A stretch of 64,000 bases of DNA. Origin: Sapria himalayana (lineage: Eukaryota > Streptophyta > Magnoliopsida > Malpighiales > Rafflesiaceae). The notes below the pieces were generated by a model. That model was given only the letters and a program-made list of their open reading frames with translations. It searched no databases and was not told where the DNA came from. The stretch covers positions 40,391 through 104,390 of the forward strand of contig JAREIK010000327.1 in NCBI GenBank assembly GCA_029783825.1, in the 5' to 3' direction. Below, piece after piece: positions 1-14,003 of the stretch. Position numbers and translations under genes: made by a program. Numbering within the stretch: position 1 is the first letter of the stretch; every line of letters begins with the position of its first letter.

Positions 1-2881
1 ACATATATCAATCTAAGTGTTTATAGGTCTATCTTTCTTTCGATCTATCTGTCTTTCTATTTAACTTATATCTATCTATCTACTTGCTTATCTATCTATC
101 TTTCTATCAGTCTATTTGTATATCTACCTTTCTTTCTATGTCAATATTTCTCTATATCTATATATCAGTCTATTAGTTTATCAGTCTATCTATTTATTTT
201 TTAATTTGTCTATTAGTCCATATGTCTCTCTATATATCTATCTGTCTATTTATCTATCTATTTATATATTTATCGATCATTCTGTCTATCTATATATCTA
301 TCAATTTATTGATTTGTCTATCTATCTTTTTATTGATCTGTATATCTAAATATCAATCAATCAATCAATCTTACTATCTGTATATCTATCTATCTGTCTA
401 TTAATTTATCTATATATCTATCTATATATCTATTTATATATCTATCTATCCTTTTATCCATCTATATAATTATCTAAATATTTATCTATCTATCTATCAA
501 CTATTTATCTATCTAATAATTTATCTTTTTATCTATCTATATGTCTACCAATTTATCTGTCTATCTATCTATTAATTGGACTATCTTTTTATCTCTCAAT
601 CTATATATCAGACTATCTGTCAATCTGTCTATATAATTATTTAACTATTTGTATATTTGTCTATATGTCTATATTTTTTATGTGATAATCTATCTATCTG
701 TTTATCTTTCTATCTGTCTATTTTTTTATCTATTCATCTTTCTATTTATCTATCAATTTATCTATCTTTTGGTCTATCAATCTATCTATCTAAATATTTA
801 TAAATCTATTATTCATCTAACTAAATATCTATCTGTCTATCTTTCTATCTGCCTACCTATCTATTTCTTTATCTATCTTTTGGTCTATCATTCTATCATT
901 CTATCTATTAATTAATATATCTACTTGCCTATCTATCTATTTTTATATATATCTTTATATATAACAAACTATTTGTATATCTATCTATCTATCTATCTAA
1001 ATATCTGGGGATCTTTTTATCTATCTATATATCTATCTATCTATGTAACTATATATATATCTTAATATCTATCTATTGATATATTTATTTATCTAACTTG
1101 TTGTTATTAATATACCAATCTATCTATCTATCTCTCTATCTGTCTATATGTTTATTTATAAATATTTCGATCTGTCTAATGGTCTATCTATCTATCTTTT
1201 TATCTAACTATCTATCAATCTAACTATCTATCTATCTAACTATTTATCTTTTTGTCTATCATTTTATCCATCTAACTATCTATTTATTTATCTATCTATA
1301 TATTTGTCTATTTGCAATATTTCTCAACCTGTCTATCAATCTATTTGTAATATTTGTTTATCTGTCTATCTATCTATTTATCTTTTTATCTGTATATCTA
1401 TTTATCAATCTATCAATCAATCTAAGAATAAATCTATCAATCAATCAACAAAACTAACTATATATATGTCTATCTTTATATCTATCTATTTATATACCTA
1501 TCTTTAAAAGTATCTAATTATCTATTTATATATCTATCTATCTATCTAACTATCTATATATTTCTATATCTATCTACCTATCAACTAACCTATCTATCTA
1601 CCTACCTACCTATCTATCTATCTATCTACCTACCTACCTATCTATCTATCTACTTCACTATTTATCTATCTATCAATCTATCAATCTACTTATTTATTAA
1701 ACTATCTATTTATCATTTTGTCAATCTTTCTATATGTCAATCTATCTTTCCGACTTTCTATCAATCAATCTATCTATATTTTTATTTATTTATCTTTCTA
1801 TATGTCTATTTTATATATATCAATTTTTAAATCTTTCAATCTCTCTAACTATTTATCTTTTTATATATCTATCTATCTATATGATTATCTATCTTTCTGA
1901 CATCCATTCTATCATTATATTGACTATCTATCTGCTTTTCTATTTATCTACTTGTCTATATATATATATATATATTAATATCTATCTATCTATCAGGCTA
2001 TTTATTTATTAATATATCTATCAATTTATTTATTTGTCTATCTATCTATCTATCTATCTAATGGTCTATCTATCTTTCTACCTATATTTCTACCTATTTA
2101 TCTATCTAACTATCTATTTGTCTATCTATATAGTTATCTATCATTTTCTGTATCTATCCATTAGTCTATATGTCTTTCTATTTATCAATCTATTTGTCTA
2201 TCTGTCATTTTTCAATCTGTCTATCTATCTATCTTATATCTTTTGATCTTTTATATGTCTCTCTATCTATCTATTTGTCTATCTCTCTATCAGTCTATTT
2301 AACTACTTGTCTATCTATCTATCTATATATCTGTCTTATTGTGTTTTTGTATATCTATTTATATATATATACATTATATATATATATATGTCTATCTGTA
2401 TATCTATCTATCTGTCTGTCTATCTATTTATTTATTTATTTATCTATTTATCTATGTATATATATATATATATATCTATCTATCTAATTATATTTATATT
2501 TATCTAACAATCTATCTATCTATTTATGTATCTCTCTCTCTAACTATGTTATACTTTATCTATTTATATGTCTTTTTATCTACCTTTTTATATATATATC
2601 TATCTATCAATTTGTCATCTTTTTTTCTTTAAATCTATCAAACTATCTGTCGAATAGTCTATGTAATTATCTATTTATCTATTTGTCGATTTGTCTATTT
2701 ATCTATATGCCTATCTTTCCATCCATTTAACAATCTATATATATGTCTATCTTTCTATCTATCAATCTTTCTATTTATTTTTCTACCTATCTATCTATCT
2801 ATCATTATATCTATCTATCGTTCTATTTATCAATCTATATGTTTGCATATCTATCTATCTTTCTATCTATATTTATATCTG

Positions 2882-2883
<2 letters not shown>

Positions 2884-2965
<82 letters not shown>
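2884..2965. repeat. (TA)n microsatellite, about 82 bp
   Basis: This is an uninterrupted TA run, the longest in the window, inside the TATC array. A GATATA interruption and short TTTA runs follow it. Such runs are self-complementary and can extrude hairpins. Confidence 0.95.
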
Positions 2966-2967
<2 letters not shown>

Positions 2968-4622
2968 TATATATATATATATATTTATTTATTTATTTAT
3001 TTATTTATCTATATATATATATATATCTATTTACATATCTAAATATCTTTATATCTAGCTATATATTTGTCAATCTAACTATATATATATTTTCTATTTG
3101 TCTATATGTTTATCTATCTATATGTTTATCTATCAATATATATGCTTATCTATCTATATGTCTACCTATTTTTTTATCTATATATCTATCTACTTATTTA
3201 TTTATCTATCTTTATATATGTCTATTTGTTATATATATCTATTTGTATATCTATCTAATTGTAATATCTTTAAATCTATCTATCAATCTATCTATCCAAT
3301 TTCTATCTATTTGTCTATTTGTCTATCTGTATATCTATCTATGAATTTATCAATCAATCTATCTATCTATTTATCTATCTATCTATATATCTATCTATCT
3401 TTCTATCAATTTAATTATTATTTTTTATTTATATATCTATCAATCTATCTATCAATCAATCAATCTATCTATCTATATAATTATTTATCTATCTATCTAC
3501 TGACCTAGCTGCCTATCTATCTATTTATCCCCCTATCTATCTATCTATCTTTCTATCTATCTACTTACATATCTCTTTAACTATCTATCTATTTGTCTAA
3601 TTATTTATCTATCTATATATCTATTTATCATTTTAACTAGCATTCTATCTATTTATCTATCTTTGTGACTATCTGGCAATATATTTATCTTTCTATATGT
3701 CAATATATATCTATCTATCTATTTGTCTATTTAAATTTATCTATTTATCTTTCATTTTATATGTCTATCTATCTATATGTTTATCTATCTATATGTTGAT
3801 CATTCTATCATTCTATCTATTTATCCATGTGTTTATCTATTTATCTACTTTCCTTTCTATGTATCTATATAACTCAATATCTATCTATATATTTTTTTAT
3901 TTCTTTATTATCTATCTGTATATCTATCTGTATATGTATTTATCATTATATCTATCTATCTATCTATCAATATATCTATCTATCTATCTATATGTCTATC
4001 CAGAAGTCTATTTGTCTATCTATCTATCTATCTGCCTTTCTATATATTTGTCTATCTATCTATCTTTCTATCTATCGATCTTTGTATCTGTATATCTATC
4101 TACCTATCAGTCTATTAGTCTATCAGTAAATTAATCTATATGTCAATTTTTTTATCGGTCTTTTGTCTACCTGTCTATTTTTCTATCTATATATCTCTCT
4201 GTCTATCTATTTGCATATTTATTTATCTATTTGTCTCTCTATCTATCTTTCTATCTATATATATATATCAATCAGAATATCTATCTATCAATATATATAT
4301 TTATCTATCTATCTATCTATATATCTGTCTGTTTGTCAGTCTTTCTATATATTAGTCAATCTTTCTATTTTTATTTCTTTCTATCTATGTTTCTATCTGT
4401 CTATCTGTCTACCTATCCATCTTTTTATCTATTTATATTTCTATCTATCTATCCATCTATCTATTAGTTTATTAGTCTATCTTTCTATCCATCTATCTAT
4501 ATATCTATCTATATATCTATCTATTTTTCTATCTATCTATTTGTATATCTATCTATCTATATGTCTATCTTAGTATCTATCTATCATTCTATATATCATT
4601 ATATCAGTCAATTTAACTATTT

Positions 4623-4659
<37 letters not shown>

Positions 4660-5674
4660 TATCTATCTATTTGTCTATCCATCTATTTATTTATATTTCT
4701 ATCTATCAATTTGTCAATCTTTCTATCTTTTAATCTGTCTATTTTAATATATGTTATTCTATCTATCTATGTATCCATCTATTTAACTATCTATCTATTT
4801 ATTTGTCTATCTTTCTATTTATTTGTCTAACTATCTATCTGTATATCTGTCTATCTAGTTATCTTTCTATCTGTCTATCTCTCTATTTGACTATCTTTTT
4901 ATCTGTTTATCTATCTATTTATTTATCTATTTATTTGTCTATTTATTTGTCTATCATTCTATCTATCTATTTTATATCTATTTATCTATTTATATATTTA
5001 TCTATCTACTTGCCTATCTATCTATTTTTATCTATTTATTTATCTTTCTTTCTATCTGCATATCTATCAATCTTTCTTTCTATCTACATACCTATCTATC
5101 TATCTTTCTTTCTTTCTAACAATAAATGTCTGTCTATTTATCTATCAATCTATTTGTTAATCTATCTATCTATCTATTTGTCTATCTATTTATCTATCTA
5201 TCATTCTATATTTTTATCTATTTATATATCCATCTATCTATTTGTCTATATGTCTATTTGTCTATATGTATATTTCTTTATCTCACCATCTATCTATTTA
5301 TCTATCTGTCTATTTATCTATCTTTCTATCTATCTACTTGTTTATCTATATATCTATCTATTTGTATATTTGTCTAGTTGTGATATCTATATATCTTTCT
5401 ATCTATTTATTTATCTTTTTATCTATCTATCTATCAATCTATTAATCAAGTAATCTAACTATCTATCTTTCTATTTATTTATCTATCTCTCTATCTACCT
5501 AATTATTTATTGATCTATCTATCTATCAATCAATCAATCTATGTATCTTTCTATCAACCTATATACCTATCTATATATCTATCTATCTATATATTTATCT
5601 AGCTAGCTATCTATCTACCTATCTATCTACCTATCTATCTACCTATCTATCTTCTTACATATATATATATATAT

Positions 5675-5714
<40 letters not shown>

Positions 5715-5750
5715 TATTTATATTTATATTTATTTATTTATTTATTTATA
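5675..5750 (+). repeat. (TTTA)n sub-array
   Basis: This is a near-pure run of TTTA with a few TATATTTA variants. It lies between a short TA run and the last 80 bp of degenerate array before the CACTA insertion. Confidence 0.9.
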
Positions 5751-5828
5751 TATTTTCCAATTTGTCTATCTATCTATTTATGTATTTTTCTGTCTTTTTG
5801 CCTATTTATTTATCTTTATATCTTTCTA

Positions 5829-6130
5829 CACTATAAGAAAATACCCAAATAGCTATGGAGAAATCTCTAGCTCTATGGAATTTTTCTTTGGCACAAATAG
5901 AATAATAACACATTAACACTTGAAATTTTACCAAGCTAATGTAGTTGTCACAAAAAATATGCGTGGGAAAAATTCACTAGCAAATTTTTTAACGACAAAA
6001 AATTCACTAGCTAAGTATATTTTTTCCCTCACTAATTTTAATTGTAATTAAGAATAATAATTAATTATTTTCGAATAAATAATCACAGAAACATCCTTTG
6101 CTAAATTAGTGAGGGAAAATCCCTAGCTAT
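5829..6130 (-). repeat. 3' terminal and subterminal repeat region of the CACTA element
   Basis: The terminal inverted repeat is followed by several copies, in both orientations, of short motifs such as CACTAGCTAA, CCCTCACTAATTTT and GGGAAAATCCCTAGCT. In known CACTA elements such arrays bind the element's regulatory protein. The same motifs recur at 16.93-17.33, 38.93-40.05 and 40.91-41.51 kb, which marks these as one family group. Confidence 0.75.
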
Positions 6131-6289
6131 TTTTATTTAAAATCAATTTTCACAATCTTAATTTTTTACAAAAAATTTGATTGCATATTTTTATTATTTT
6201 ATATAAAATTATATAAAAACATACATGATAAACCATTTTTTATAATTAACAAAAACCAAAAAAAATTCAGCAATAATTATGATACAATT

Positions 6290-6550
6290 GTTACATGGTT
6301 AAAACAAAAACATAACATATCTATATAATCATTTAAAACCAAATCATCATCTTCATCATTAGCTTGTGCATTTGTGCATGGCTCTCCTACGTGGGTTGTC
6401 TATTGGAACTTGGTGTGCTATCTCTCTCATCAAGATTTCTAACTGTGACTCCATATAGTTTATCTATTATTACATTACATTCTTCATTTCTTTCATCTCA
6501 TCATTTACCTCTTTTTTTTCCTACATACACATCAATTCAAACTTAAACAT
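6290..6550 (-). pseudogene. C-terminal remnant of the second CACTA protein (TNPA/Transposase_24-like)
   Basis: Read on the minus strand, about 6540-6490 gives a charged, heptad-like stretch (KEVNDEMKEMKNVM). About 6370-6315 gives an acidic tail (NDEDDDLVLNDYI). The two lie in the same neighbourhood but are separated by a stop. The same two motifs, nearly identical, occur on the plus strand at 39.34-39.57 kb, also just inside a CACTA-type end. Agreement at protein level in two copies suggests a real former coding end. By position (3' end of the element, downstream of TNP2) it should be the DNA-binding or regulatory partner protein. The family name is inferred from position and coiled-coil/acidic composition, not from a domain hit. 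Confidence 0.5.
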
Positions 6551-8699
6551 TACGAGAATATCTATATATATAGATATCTATATACATATATACATATATA
6601 CATACATACATACATATATATATATATATACAAACATATATATACTTACATATATAGAAGCTAATACAAGGAAAAACAAAAACAAGAAATACTTAGTCAT
6701 GAAAAAACAAGCAAAACACAATCCAATGCCTAAAAATTTGAGAATTTTTTTAAAAATGCTACATGCATAAGAAAATAGTGTAAAGAATGAAGCCAATTGT
6801 GATGCCTTTAACTTAAAATATTTCAAATCATCTCTAACTAATGTCATCAGAAATAAAACTTGTAATTATGTATTTTGATATTCCAACATGATTTTGAATA
6901 CCACTTAAGCCTCAAGCTAATATTGGCCTATTATTTTCAATGATTGTGGGGGTTTAGGCCAACTTACATGCAGCTCGAGTAATCTCATGAGCAAAAAAAT
7001 CTACCCCTATGATTCCACCAATAGAGTAACTATGACAAAACCACATGTATCATCTACTACCATTTCACATGTAGAACAAACTCTTATTACCATGACACTA
7101 ACATAGATTGAATAGTATCTGAGATAAGAATTTATGTATATGTTCCCCTTTGTAGTTGCATAAAACACTGCATATGATAAGGATCACAAGTTTAGCAGTG
7201 AAGAACCTTTCTAAACTTCTTTCAAACCTTGCATATCTATTCCCCTTTAAATAAGAAGATTAGCAACATCTCTCAAACTCTCAAAATTGATTTCAAACAT
7301 CTCTCAAAATTCATAATCATTGTACCATTAGCAAAAACAAGTCCACCCATCAGAACTTCAAAAAAAAAATCAAAGTTTCATTATAATTTGAAATATGCAT
7401 GTATATAGCTTTCATCTTTTAAAAAACAAACAATCAGAGCCTAGCATGCTATACTAGAATCTTGAAGGTGGCCAACAACATCACCATAGCAATGCATGTT
7501 ATTCACTGAACTTCTAGTGCTCTGCAAAAATTGCATACTTCGTTTAGAAAAGTAGTTCATAATATTTCAATTCACAGTATTATAGCATGTTAAATTGAAA
7601 TCAAATAAAATTAATAACATGATAAAGAAGATTGTGTCATCCCTCCGAGGTAGACGATTATTCTAATCTTCTAGCTTAAAAAGATAGCTGCAACAAAACA
7701 ACACGTACAATAAGCCAACAAAAAGTGGAAGACATGCTGAGTGGAATGGAAATGGCATCATGGAGTCAAAGACCAATGTGAGGTGGAAATCTTGTGCAAA
7801 ATAGCATCTGGATCAAGACAGGTCATTAGGAGTAACCATGTTTTTGAAGCGTGGCACTGATGACCGACCAAATGGCGTTCCGATTCAATTCTCTGAAATT
7901 GAAGACTAATAATGAAATAAAGATAAAACACACAATTCATGATAATTTTATGCCAAACTTTTTAAAATGAAAGTATCATTCAATTTTAAACAAATAAAGA
8001 CTAAATGTACCAAAGCAATTCTAGTGTCGTACCAAAATACCAGCACTATTATGTGCCAACTGATGTGGACACTACTAACATTGACCACCATTTAGTTCTA
8101 GATTATAGGAATCACATCATCACACATCGAATGGTCACACCATGCCCAAAATCTTTATGAAATAGCAAAGCAATTTCAATTTCCACATCAATAATAAGTT
8201 TGAACTATCACTGTCACTACCAAATAGTAATGTATATCGACTGTTGTCAGCATCACAGGTTAAAGGTTCACCACCATCTACATATCTCGACACCACTATT
8301 CACATTTATGCCACATAAATCAGGTGCTAGTGTGGCAAGTGCCATGTGATAGTGTGCACTATGGATGAGCTTATATCTGATAAAGGTGATGGTAATGATG
8401 GTGATGGTGATAAAGATTGAGATGGTAATTGTGATGTTGAAGTTTGGATATGGTGGTATGAAATGGTACTAACTTTGCAACAAATGTAAAATACTAGATG
8501 AATTTCATTCATTTCTATGTTCACGTCCAGCTCTACCAAGCCCACGCCCATTAGGTGCCATCTATTGTACAAAAAATAAAAACATATAACAAATGATAGA
8601 TATATGATGAACACCCATGCATTTTAGAATAATACAGACCAATGGATTTCAACAAAATATAGACAGTCTTTGATAATATAATATTATAATACAATAATA
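6551..8699. other. Internal CACTA sequence without recognisable gene
   Basis: This is AT-rich DNA between the two coding remnants of the CACTA element. It holds a TATACA microsatellite (about 6555-6650) and an imperfect GATGGT run (about 8384-8440). Open frames up to 95 codons occur on the minus strand, but none shows a domain I recognise. By analogy with En/Spm it probably contains decayed exons and introns of the second transposon gene. Confidence 0.5.
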
Positions 8700-9360
8700 A
8701 TAGTTTAATTATCAGCATCACTATTATCCCTTAATGGATCTTCCGACATTTTGTCTAATTCTGATGAAAGTTTCAACTTATTTTTAGATAGAAAATGATC
8801 ATCTTCAATTTCTATTATGCTACCATTTGAGACATATGAGTTTTCTGGATCTTCATCTACATGCACAGGCTCAATAATATTTATGTCATCTTTTTGAAAT
8901 GCTAGTGGAATAGCTAGGTTTGCACTTCTTTGTTGAGATGTTGGTACTTTAAAATTTGTTCATCCTTTAATTTTGAAATTAACCCTCCAGTTACTCTTAT
9001 CATGAGATAAACTCATATATGTACAATAATATATGTGAGTGGCTTGAACTACCATAATAAATGGCTCATATCGATTATATCTATGTATATGGTTAACATC
9101 CACTAGCTTATAATCCAAATGAATCTTTATATCCACATTTCGTGTAGGATCAAACCAATTGCATATTAATAATACAATTTTATTATTTTTTAGTTCAGGA
9201 TACTCCAACTCAATAACTTCTGTATGTTGACCATAATAATCAATCTCATCTACACTATAACTTGTGCCTTTAATGCATACACCACAATTCATTGTCGTTT
9301 TAGAAGAACCATACCTAATTTTTAAATTTATATCCATTGACAAAATACCTAAGATAAGTT
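8700..9360 (-). pseudogene. DUF4216 domain and acidic tail of CACTA transposase
   Basis: A 127-codon open stretch (9343-8960) matches the DUF4216 domain carried by plant TNP2-type transposases. Key points are TMNCGVCIKG near residue 17, the YYG motif, the ICNWFDPT block near residue 61, and RRYNxYEPF read here as HRYNRYEPFIM near residue 90. Beyond a break, a frame to about 8700 is rich in Asp, Glu and Ser, as the C-terminal tail of these proteins often is. It lies downstream of the TNP2 remnant in the correct order but without a continuous frame. It was probably one polypeptide with the upstream domains. This stretch is the best preserved coding part of the element. Confidence 0.8.
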
Positions 9361-10150
9361 GTCACATGCAGACCTTTACTTAGATTCTGAATGAATATAT
9401 TTGAATCTCCATTTGAAGGATCATTTTTTTTGTTGCATAAATTAAATAAATGATGTTAATAACTAAAAGATACTAATAAATCAAATAATTCAAAAAATTA
9501 AAACTTAATAATTCTCACATAGTTTTTGAATCAATTCACAAATTCTGTTTCTAGCATATAATTGACCTCATGGATAGCAATGGTTGGATGTTTGTTTTAA
9601 CTATTCAACATAAATACTACAAAAATATAAATAGAGGGAGAACAAAGTATATGAATTTTTAATTATTCCTTTTAAGGACAAAATTAAACTATGATTAAAC
9701 CTACAATAATTTTGGGTATACATACTCAATATATGGTGGGTCCTCTTCACAATTAAGTAAAACATAGCTCTGGGTTGCTTTGTACTATTCATCTATCATA
9801 CATTTTTTTTTTCTCTTCCAAATGCTCTTCCAAATGCTATTCCAAGGTGCTTGAAGATAGATAGCTTATCCATAGAATCATCTTCTAAAAGCACATGGCT
9901 TTCATCAATCCAAGGCACATTTCTATTTTTTGTATTGACATGATCCTGAAAATAATAAGAACAAAAAGATGAAGCTTCTTCTACTAAATATGCATTGAAA
10001 ATTGAAGCTTCAACTCTTGCCTTGTACTAACATTCAATTTCAACTTATGAAGATACCTACAACTATAATATTAAGTTTCAATTATATCAAATTACATTAT
10101 TAATTTATGCTTGAAATAATAAAATACCACTACTTATATTTATTTACCTC
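9361..10150 (-). pseudogene. Decayed linker between DUF4218 and DUF4216 of CACTA transposase
   Basis: In broken minus-strand frames I read fragments resembling the part of TNP2-type proteins that follows the membrane-like PVQYRWMYPFER block: a Tyr/Cys/Phe stretch around 9960-10030, and around 9720-9790 a run with KQPRAMFYLI, comparable to the conserved HRYVLFNT region. Stops interrupt every frame. This is weaker than the neighbouring domains and rests mainly on order and position. Confidence 0.45.
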
Positions 10151-12065
10151 TCAAAAGGATACATCCACCTGTATTGCACTAGCCTGGCTATCAAAGCTAC
10201 ATATGCCAATTGAACTAGAAAATGCTCCATTTATTTAAAAATGATCGGTGAGAATATCCATTCAAGCTTACACATTATAAGAGGTAAGTTATTCTCCAGT
10301 CTCACCATGTCTCCTTTTTTGATTGTGGTTGCAGTTAGCTATTTGAAGAATAAACTAAGTTCGATAAGGATGTTCCAAACACTTAGGAGAAGAAATTCAC
10401 AAAATACAATTGGTATTATTCTCTGCATAAATACATAACAGTCATGACTTTTCATTCCAAATAACTTAAGATTTTTCATATCCACACATCTACCCATATT
10501 TGATACATATCCATCAAAGAATTTCAAATTTTTAACTCATTCATACAATGTCAATCTTGCCTTCTTATCATGTGTGTAATAAGCTTTAGAATATTTTTTA
10601 TTGCTTTATTCAATTTCAATTCAAGACACTGACAGTAATCATTCAACTCTTATCTTGATTTTAAAGTGTGCTTTGTTTTTCCATCTACATTAAGGATAAT
10701 GTTGAAAACATTGTCAAACACATCTTTTTCAATATGCATTACATCCATATTTTGATGAATTAAATTGGAATTCCAATAGGGCAAGTCCTAAAAAATACTG
10801 GGTTTCCTCTAGCCAAATATTTTTTATACTGGACCATTAGTTTCAGTAGCATCCTTTTCAATTACTTTCTTCAGACCCAAACTTTAAATCTCTTTCATAA
10901 TATCATCTTTTGAATGAACAACTAGTGCAACTATCATCACTATTTTATTTTTTTTTGAAATGCAATTCTATTTCTATGGAATGGATGATTCGTAGGTAAA
11001 AACTTATGATGGTTATCAAACCATGATTATTTACGACTAAATTTGAGGGGAAATGCATTCGACTTATCTATACAATACGAGCATGCTAATCATCCTGCAG
11101 TACTCCAACCAGACAATATTGAATATGTAGGAAAATCACTTATCGTCCACATAAGGGCCACTCACATAATGAAATTTTGTTTTTTGAGATATCATATATA
11201 TTCATGCCAACATACCACAAATGATTTAACTCTACTATAATCGGCTATAAGTACATCTAGCATGTCTTTCACATTATTTCACCCTGGAACCAATATTTAT
11301 AAAAACATATTTGCTCCTTCATACACAACGTTGGAGGCAAATTATAAGGTGTCACTATCACTGGTCATGTTGAATAGTATTATCCAGATTGGCCAAATGG
11401 CTGAAATCGATCAGTGCAAAGACTCAATCTCACATTTCAACTTTCAGCTACAAAATCTTGATGTATATGATTAAAATGGTTCCGAGCAAGTGAATCTGAT
11501 GGATGACGCATCACTAGTTATTCAACCTCATGCTCAGAATGCCACCTCATATCATGTGTTGTAGCATTTGATCCATATATTCTTTACAATCGTGGAATTA
11601 AAGGGAAGTAATACATCTTATTAAATGCAACTTTATCTTTTGTCATATATATGCAACACACGGTTCCTTCTTAAACTGATGATTATCACAAAAATTTCAG
11701 CTAATTAAATCACTCTCACCGCCACAATATAACATAGATCCATTAAAATAACAAACAATTTTTTCTACTGGTAGAACCATACCTCATCGTAACTTTTTAG
11801 TGTTGTAAAAGTTGTTAGTGACTAAATTATTATCCGTAACAATCTCCTTCATTAGTTCTGTTACCTGGTCAAATAATTTTTCCGACATATGATTTTCAGA
11901 CTTCATGCTCATGAGTCGAGACGCAAGTAACAATTGCGAATGTGTTTTACAACTAGGCCACAACTCATTATCTATAGCTTTAAGAATATCATAAAATTTT
12001 TGAGCTTCAGGATTAGGTGGTTCATCCATGTAATCCATATTGAATTTAGCACCAGCAGCTTCCAT
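10151..12065 (-). pseudogene. TNP2/DUF4218 transposase remnant, multiply disrupted
   Basis: From 12065 downward, a 93-codon frame contains EPPNPEAQKFYDILKAIDNE, ELWPSCKTHSQL and NHMSEKLFDQVTELMKE, which are hallmarks of the plant CACTA TNP2 protein. Further on, in other frames, come HHKFLPTNHPFHRN (about 11000), DVMHIEKDVFDNV (about 10740), KSHDCYVFMQRIIPI (about 10440) and a degraded PVQYRWMYPF equivalent (about 10160). These fall in the order and spacing expected of TNP2 followed by DUF4218. More than a dozen stops and several frame changes show it is dead. The intact protein would be the catalytic transposase that cuts at the TIRs. Confidence 0.85.
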
Positions 12066-12225
12066 GCCATTTTATGGTATGTGTTTTATGCTTCTTCACC
12101 ACATACATACGATTCAATACCCTCATTTCAGTCAATGTTCAGAGCCATTTTACTTTCTCCATAATAAATCCAAACAAAATAATTTGGTACAAAGTCATAT
12201 TTAGCCACATAGTATCTTATAGTGT

Positions 12226-12420
12226 TTACATCATGAAAAGGCATATTCTGACACTTGCAGTTATTACATGGATACTAATTTTTTTTCCATCCATCCATCT
12301 CAATTGACTACATGCAAAGTTAATGAAAGTTTCTAGCCCACTCAAAAAATCTTGATTCAAAATTCTTATCATAAACCTTTTGTACATGCACTGATGATCT
12401 GAACTCATTTGCACTATTAT
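12226..12420 (-). pseudogene. Transposase-associated domain (N terminus of TNP2-type protein)
   Basis: The 62-codon frame ending at 12226 reads CMYKRFMIRILNQDFLSGLE and then FINFACSQLRWMDGKKI. This fits the N-terminal transposase-associated domain (WMY...F..GV..FI.FA......G..I.CPC..C). The Cys/His half that should follow (CPC..C) is degraded. It lies about 160 bp upstream of the TNP2 frame, which fixes the transcription direction as minus. A single conserved module at the right position makes the assignment good, though the fragment is short. Confidence 0.75.
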
Positions 12421-13892
12421 ATTTGTAAATAAAAATGCGCAATCATTATTATGAATTAAACATTCAATGACTACAAAATATACTAATAATTAAATTAAAT
12501 CACTTATAGATGAATATGCAAATATAAAATATCATGAATATCGAGGCAATGCATTTGTAGAATCTACATGAAGAAATATAGCATTTTTAGCACGTTAAAT
12601 ATTAATAGATCATGCTATTACTAGATGAAATGAGCAAACTATGTGAATGGACAAGAAAGGAAAGCAAAAAAAGAAAGGAATTAAAAGTTTGACGGAGTAG
12701 GCTTCTCACTTCTCAATGAAGATCAAATAGCACAATTTTACTATGATTCAACTCAATCTTTGAATATTAACATAAAAAGAAAGAAAAAAAATAAATGGAA
12801 TGAAGATCCAATTCCAATAACTCTTGGAAAATGAATTAATGAAGAATTAATACATGAACAAAAACATATTTGGACTAGAAAACATATCATACAAAGTATT
12901 CAACTAGAATACATAGATGTGAAGCAAGCTACAATTACAGATTTCTAGCCTTACAAATATAGACTAATTAGAGATACAAAAAATTACATACATTAACATT
13001 AATTTTATTTGTGGAAAACTGCAATCAAAAGATAGTTTGTTTAAGAAAACTTGCATACACCTCAAATTAATACCTAATCAATATGAAGGATGAGAACATA
13101 TTAATTTAGCAAAAATTTAAGATATATCCATCACTTATATACTGGTGATTAATGATTTTGGTACTTGTAATGATTTACCATGAACATCCAGATTAATAAT
13201 GTGTTCATGAGGAGGATCTTCGACCATTTATATAATTGTGGTAAAAACTTCACTTTACATGATATTATACAAACACAAATATCTACTATATAATTTCAAT
13301 GGAAGATTCAATATATGGTGATATTAAGGGTAGAAGAAGAAGAATTTCGAAATAACAAATAGTAGAATCTAAACACACCCTTAGCAGTTGCAATGGTTTT
13401 GTGGACAGTCGAATTAAAAATGTTCAATATTATTTAATTTTAATTGAAGACTATACAATTAAAATGATAAAATAATATTATTATTGTATTCTAATACTTT
13501 TCAATAATATTAAATTAAGCATATAAAAATATTTTAACAACTCTCATTTATGAGTAATAATGTTTGATAATACTCAAAATTTAATTAGAATAACAAAATC
13601 TAAGTCTTTTGATGCATTTTAAAAATATGAAAATGTATTTTCTATATATTGATGATTTATATTTAATTATATTTATTACAAATTATTATAAAATGTAACA
13701 CATTTTTTAATAAGAATAAATGGTTTAAATAAAAATTTAATGAAATTCAATGGTGCTTGATATGTTTGTTAATATTCATGTCTCAATTTCTTTTTCAATT
13801 AATTTATATGAGCTTGGATATTAATCGATAATATTTAACATTATTTCACATGTGTTCAATAAAATATATAATATATACAACAACAAAAAAAA
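12421..13892. other. AT-rich sequence with no recognisable gene
   Basis: This is the upstream part of the CACTA element. No frame of useful length and no repeat family I recognise. It would include the promoter and 5' leader of the transposase gene if the element once worked. Confidence 0.5.
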
Positions 13893-13984
13893 AACACACA
13901 CACACACACACACATATACATATATATATATATATATATTATAAACATCAATTAAATGTGAGTGGATGTGTGTGTGTGTGTGTA
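13893..13984. repeat. Compound (CA)n-(TA)n-(TG)n microsatellite
   Basis: The runs are CA at 13893-13914, TA at about 13917-13940 and TG at about 13967-13984. The CA and TG runs face each other and can pair as a hairpin around the TA run. Confidence 0.9.
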
Positions 13985-14003
13985 TTTACACATCAAAAAC
14001 TAA

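Larger units (their letters stand above)
1..5828 (+). repeat. Degenerate TATC tetranucleotide array, block 1
   Basis: Almost every base belongs to runs of TATC (also read CTAT or ATCT) with frequent substitutions such as TTTC, TGTC, CAATC and ATATATC. Phase drifts through small insertions, so it is a degenerate satellite rather than a pure microsatellite. On this strand the repeat read in triplets gives Tyr-Leu-Ser-Ile without stops. On the other strand GATA gives TAG in every frame. Long plus-strand frames here are therefore expected from composition alone. Short pure sub-runs of TA, TTTA and TACC are embedded. The array ends abruptly at a CTA that is one copy of a CACTA-element target duplication. 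Confidence 0.95.

Noticed and set aside
1..5453. Many plus-strand frames of 60-217 codons made of Ile, Tyr, Leu and Ser
   Set aside because: TATC in any frame gives only sense codons, so long frames are automatic. Overlapping frames in two phases have the same composition, with no start context or domain.
8327..8614. 95-codon minus-strand frame in the CACTA interior
   Set aside because: Composition follows a GATGGT/ACCATC-type low-complexity run. No domain and no conserved copy elsewhere in the window.
13893..13984. Possible telomere or centromere sequence signature
   Set aside because: No plant telomere repeat (TTTAGGG) tract and no constant 150-180-bp monomer is visible. These are ordinary dinucleotide runs.
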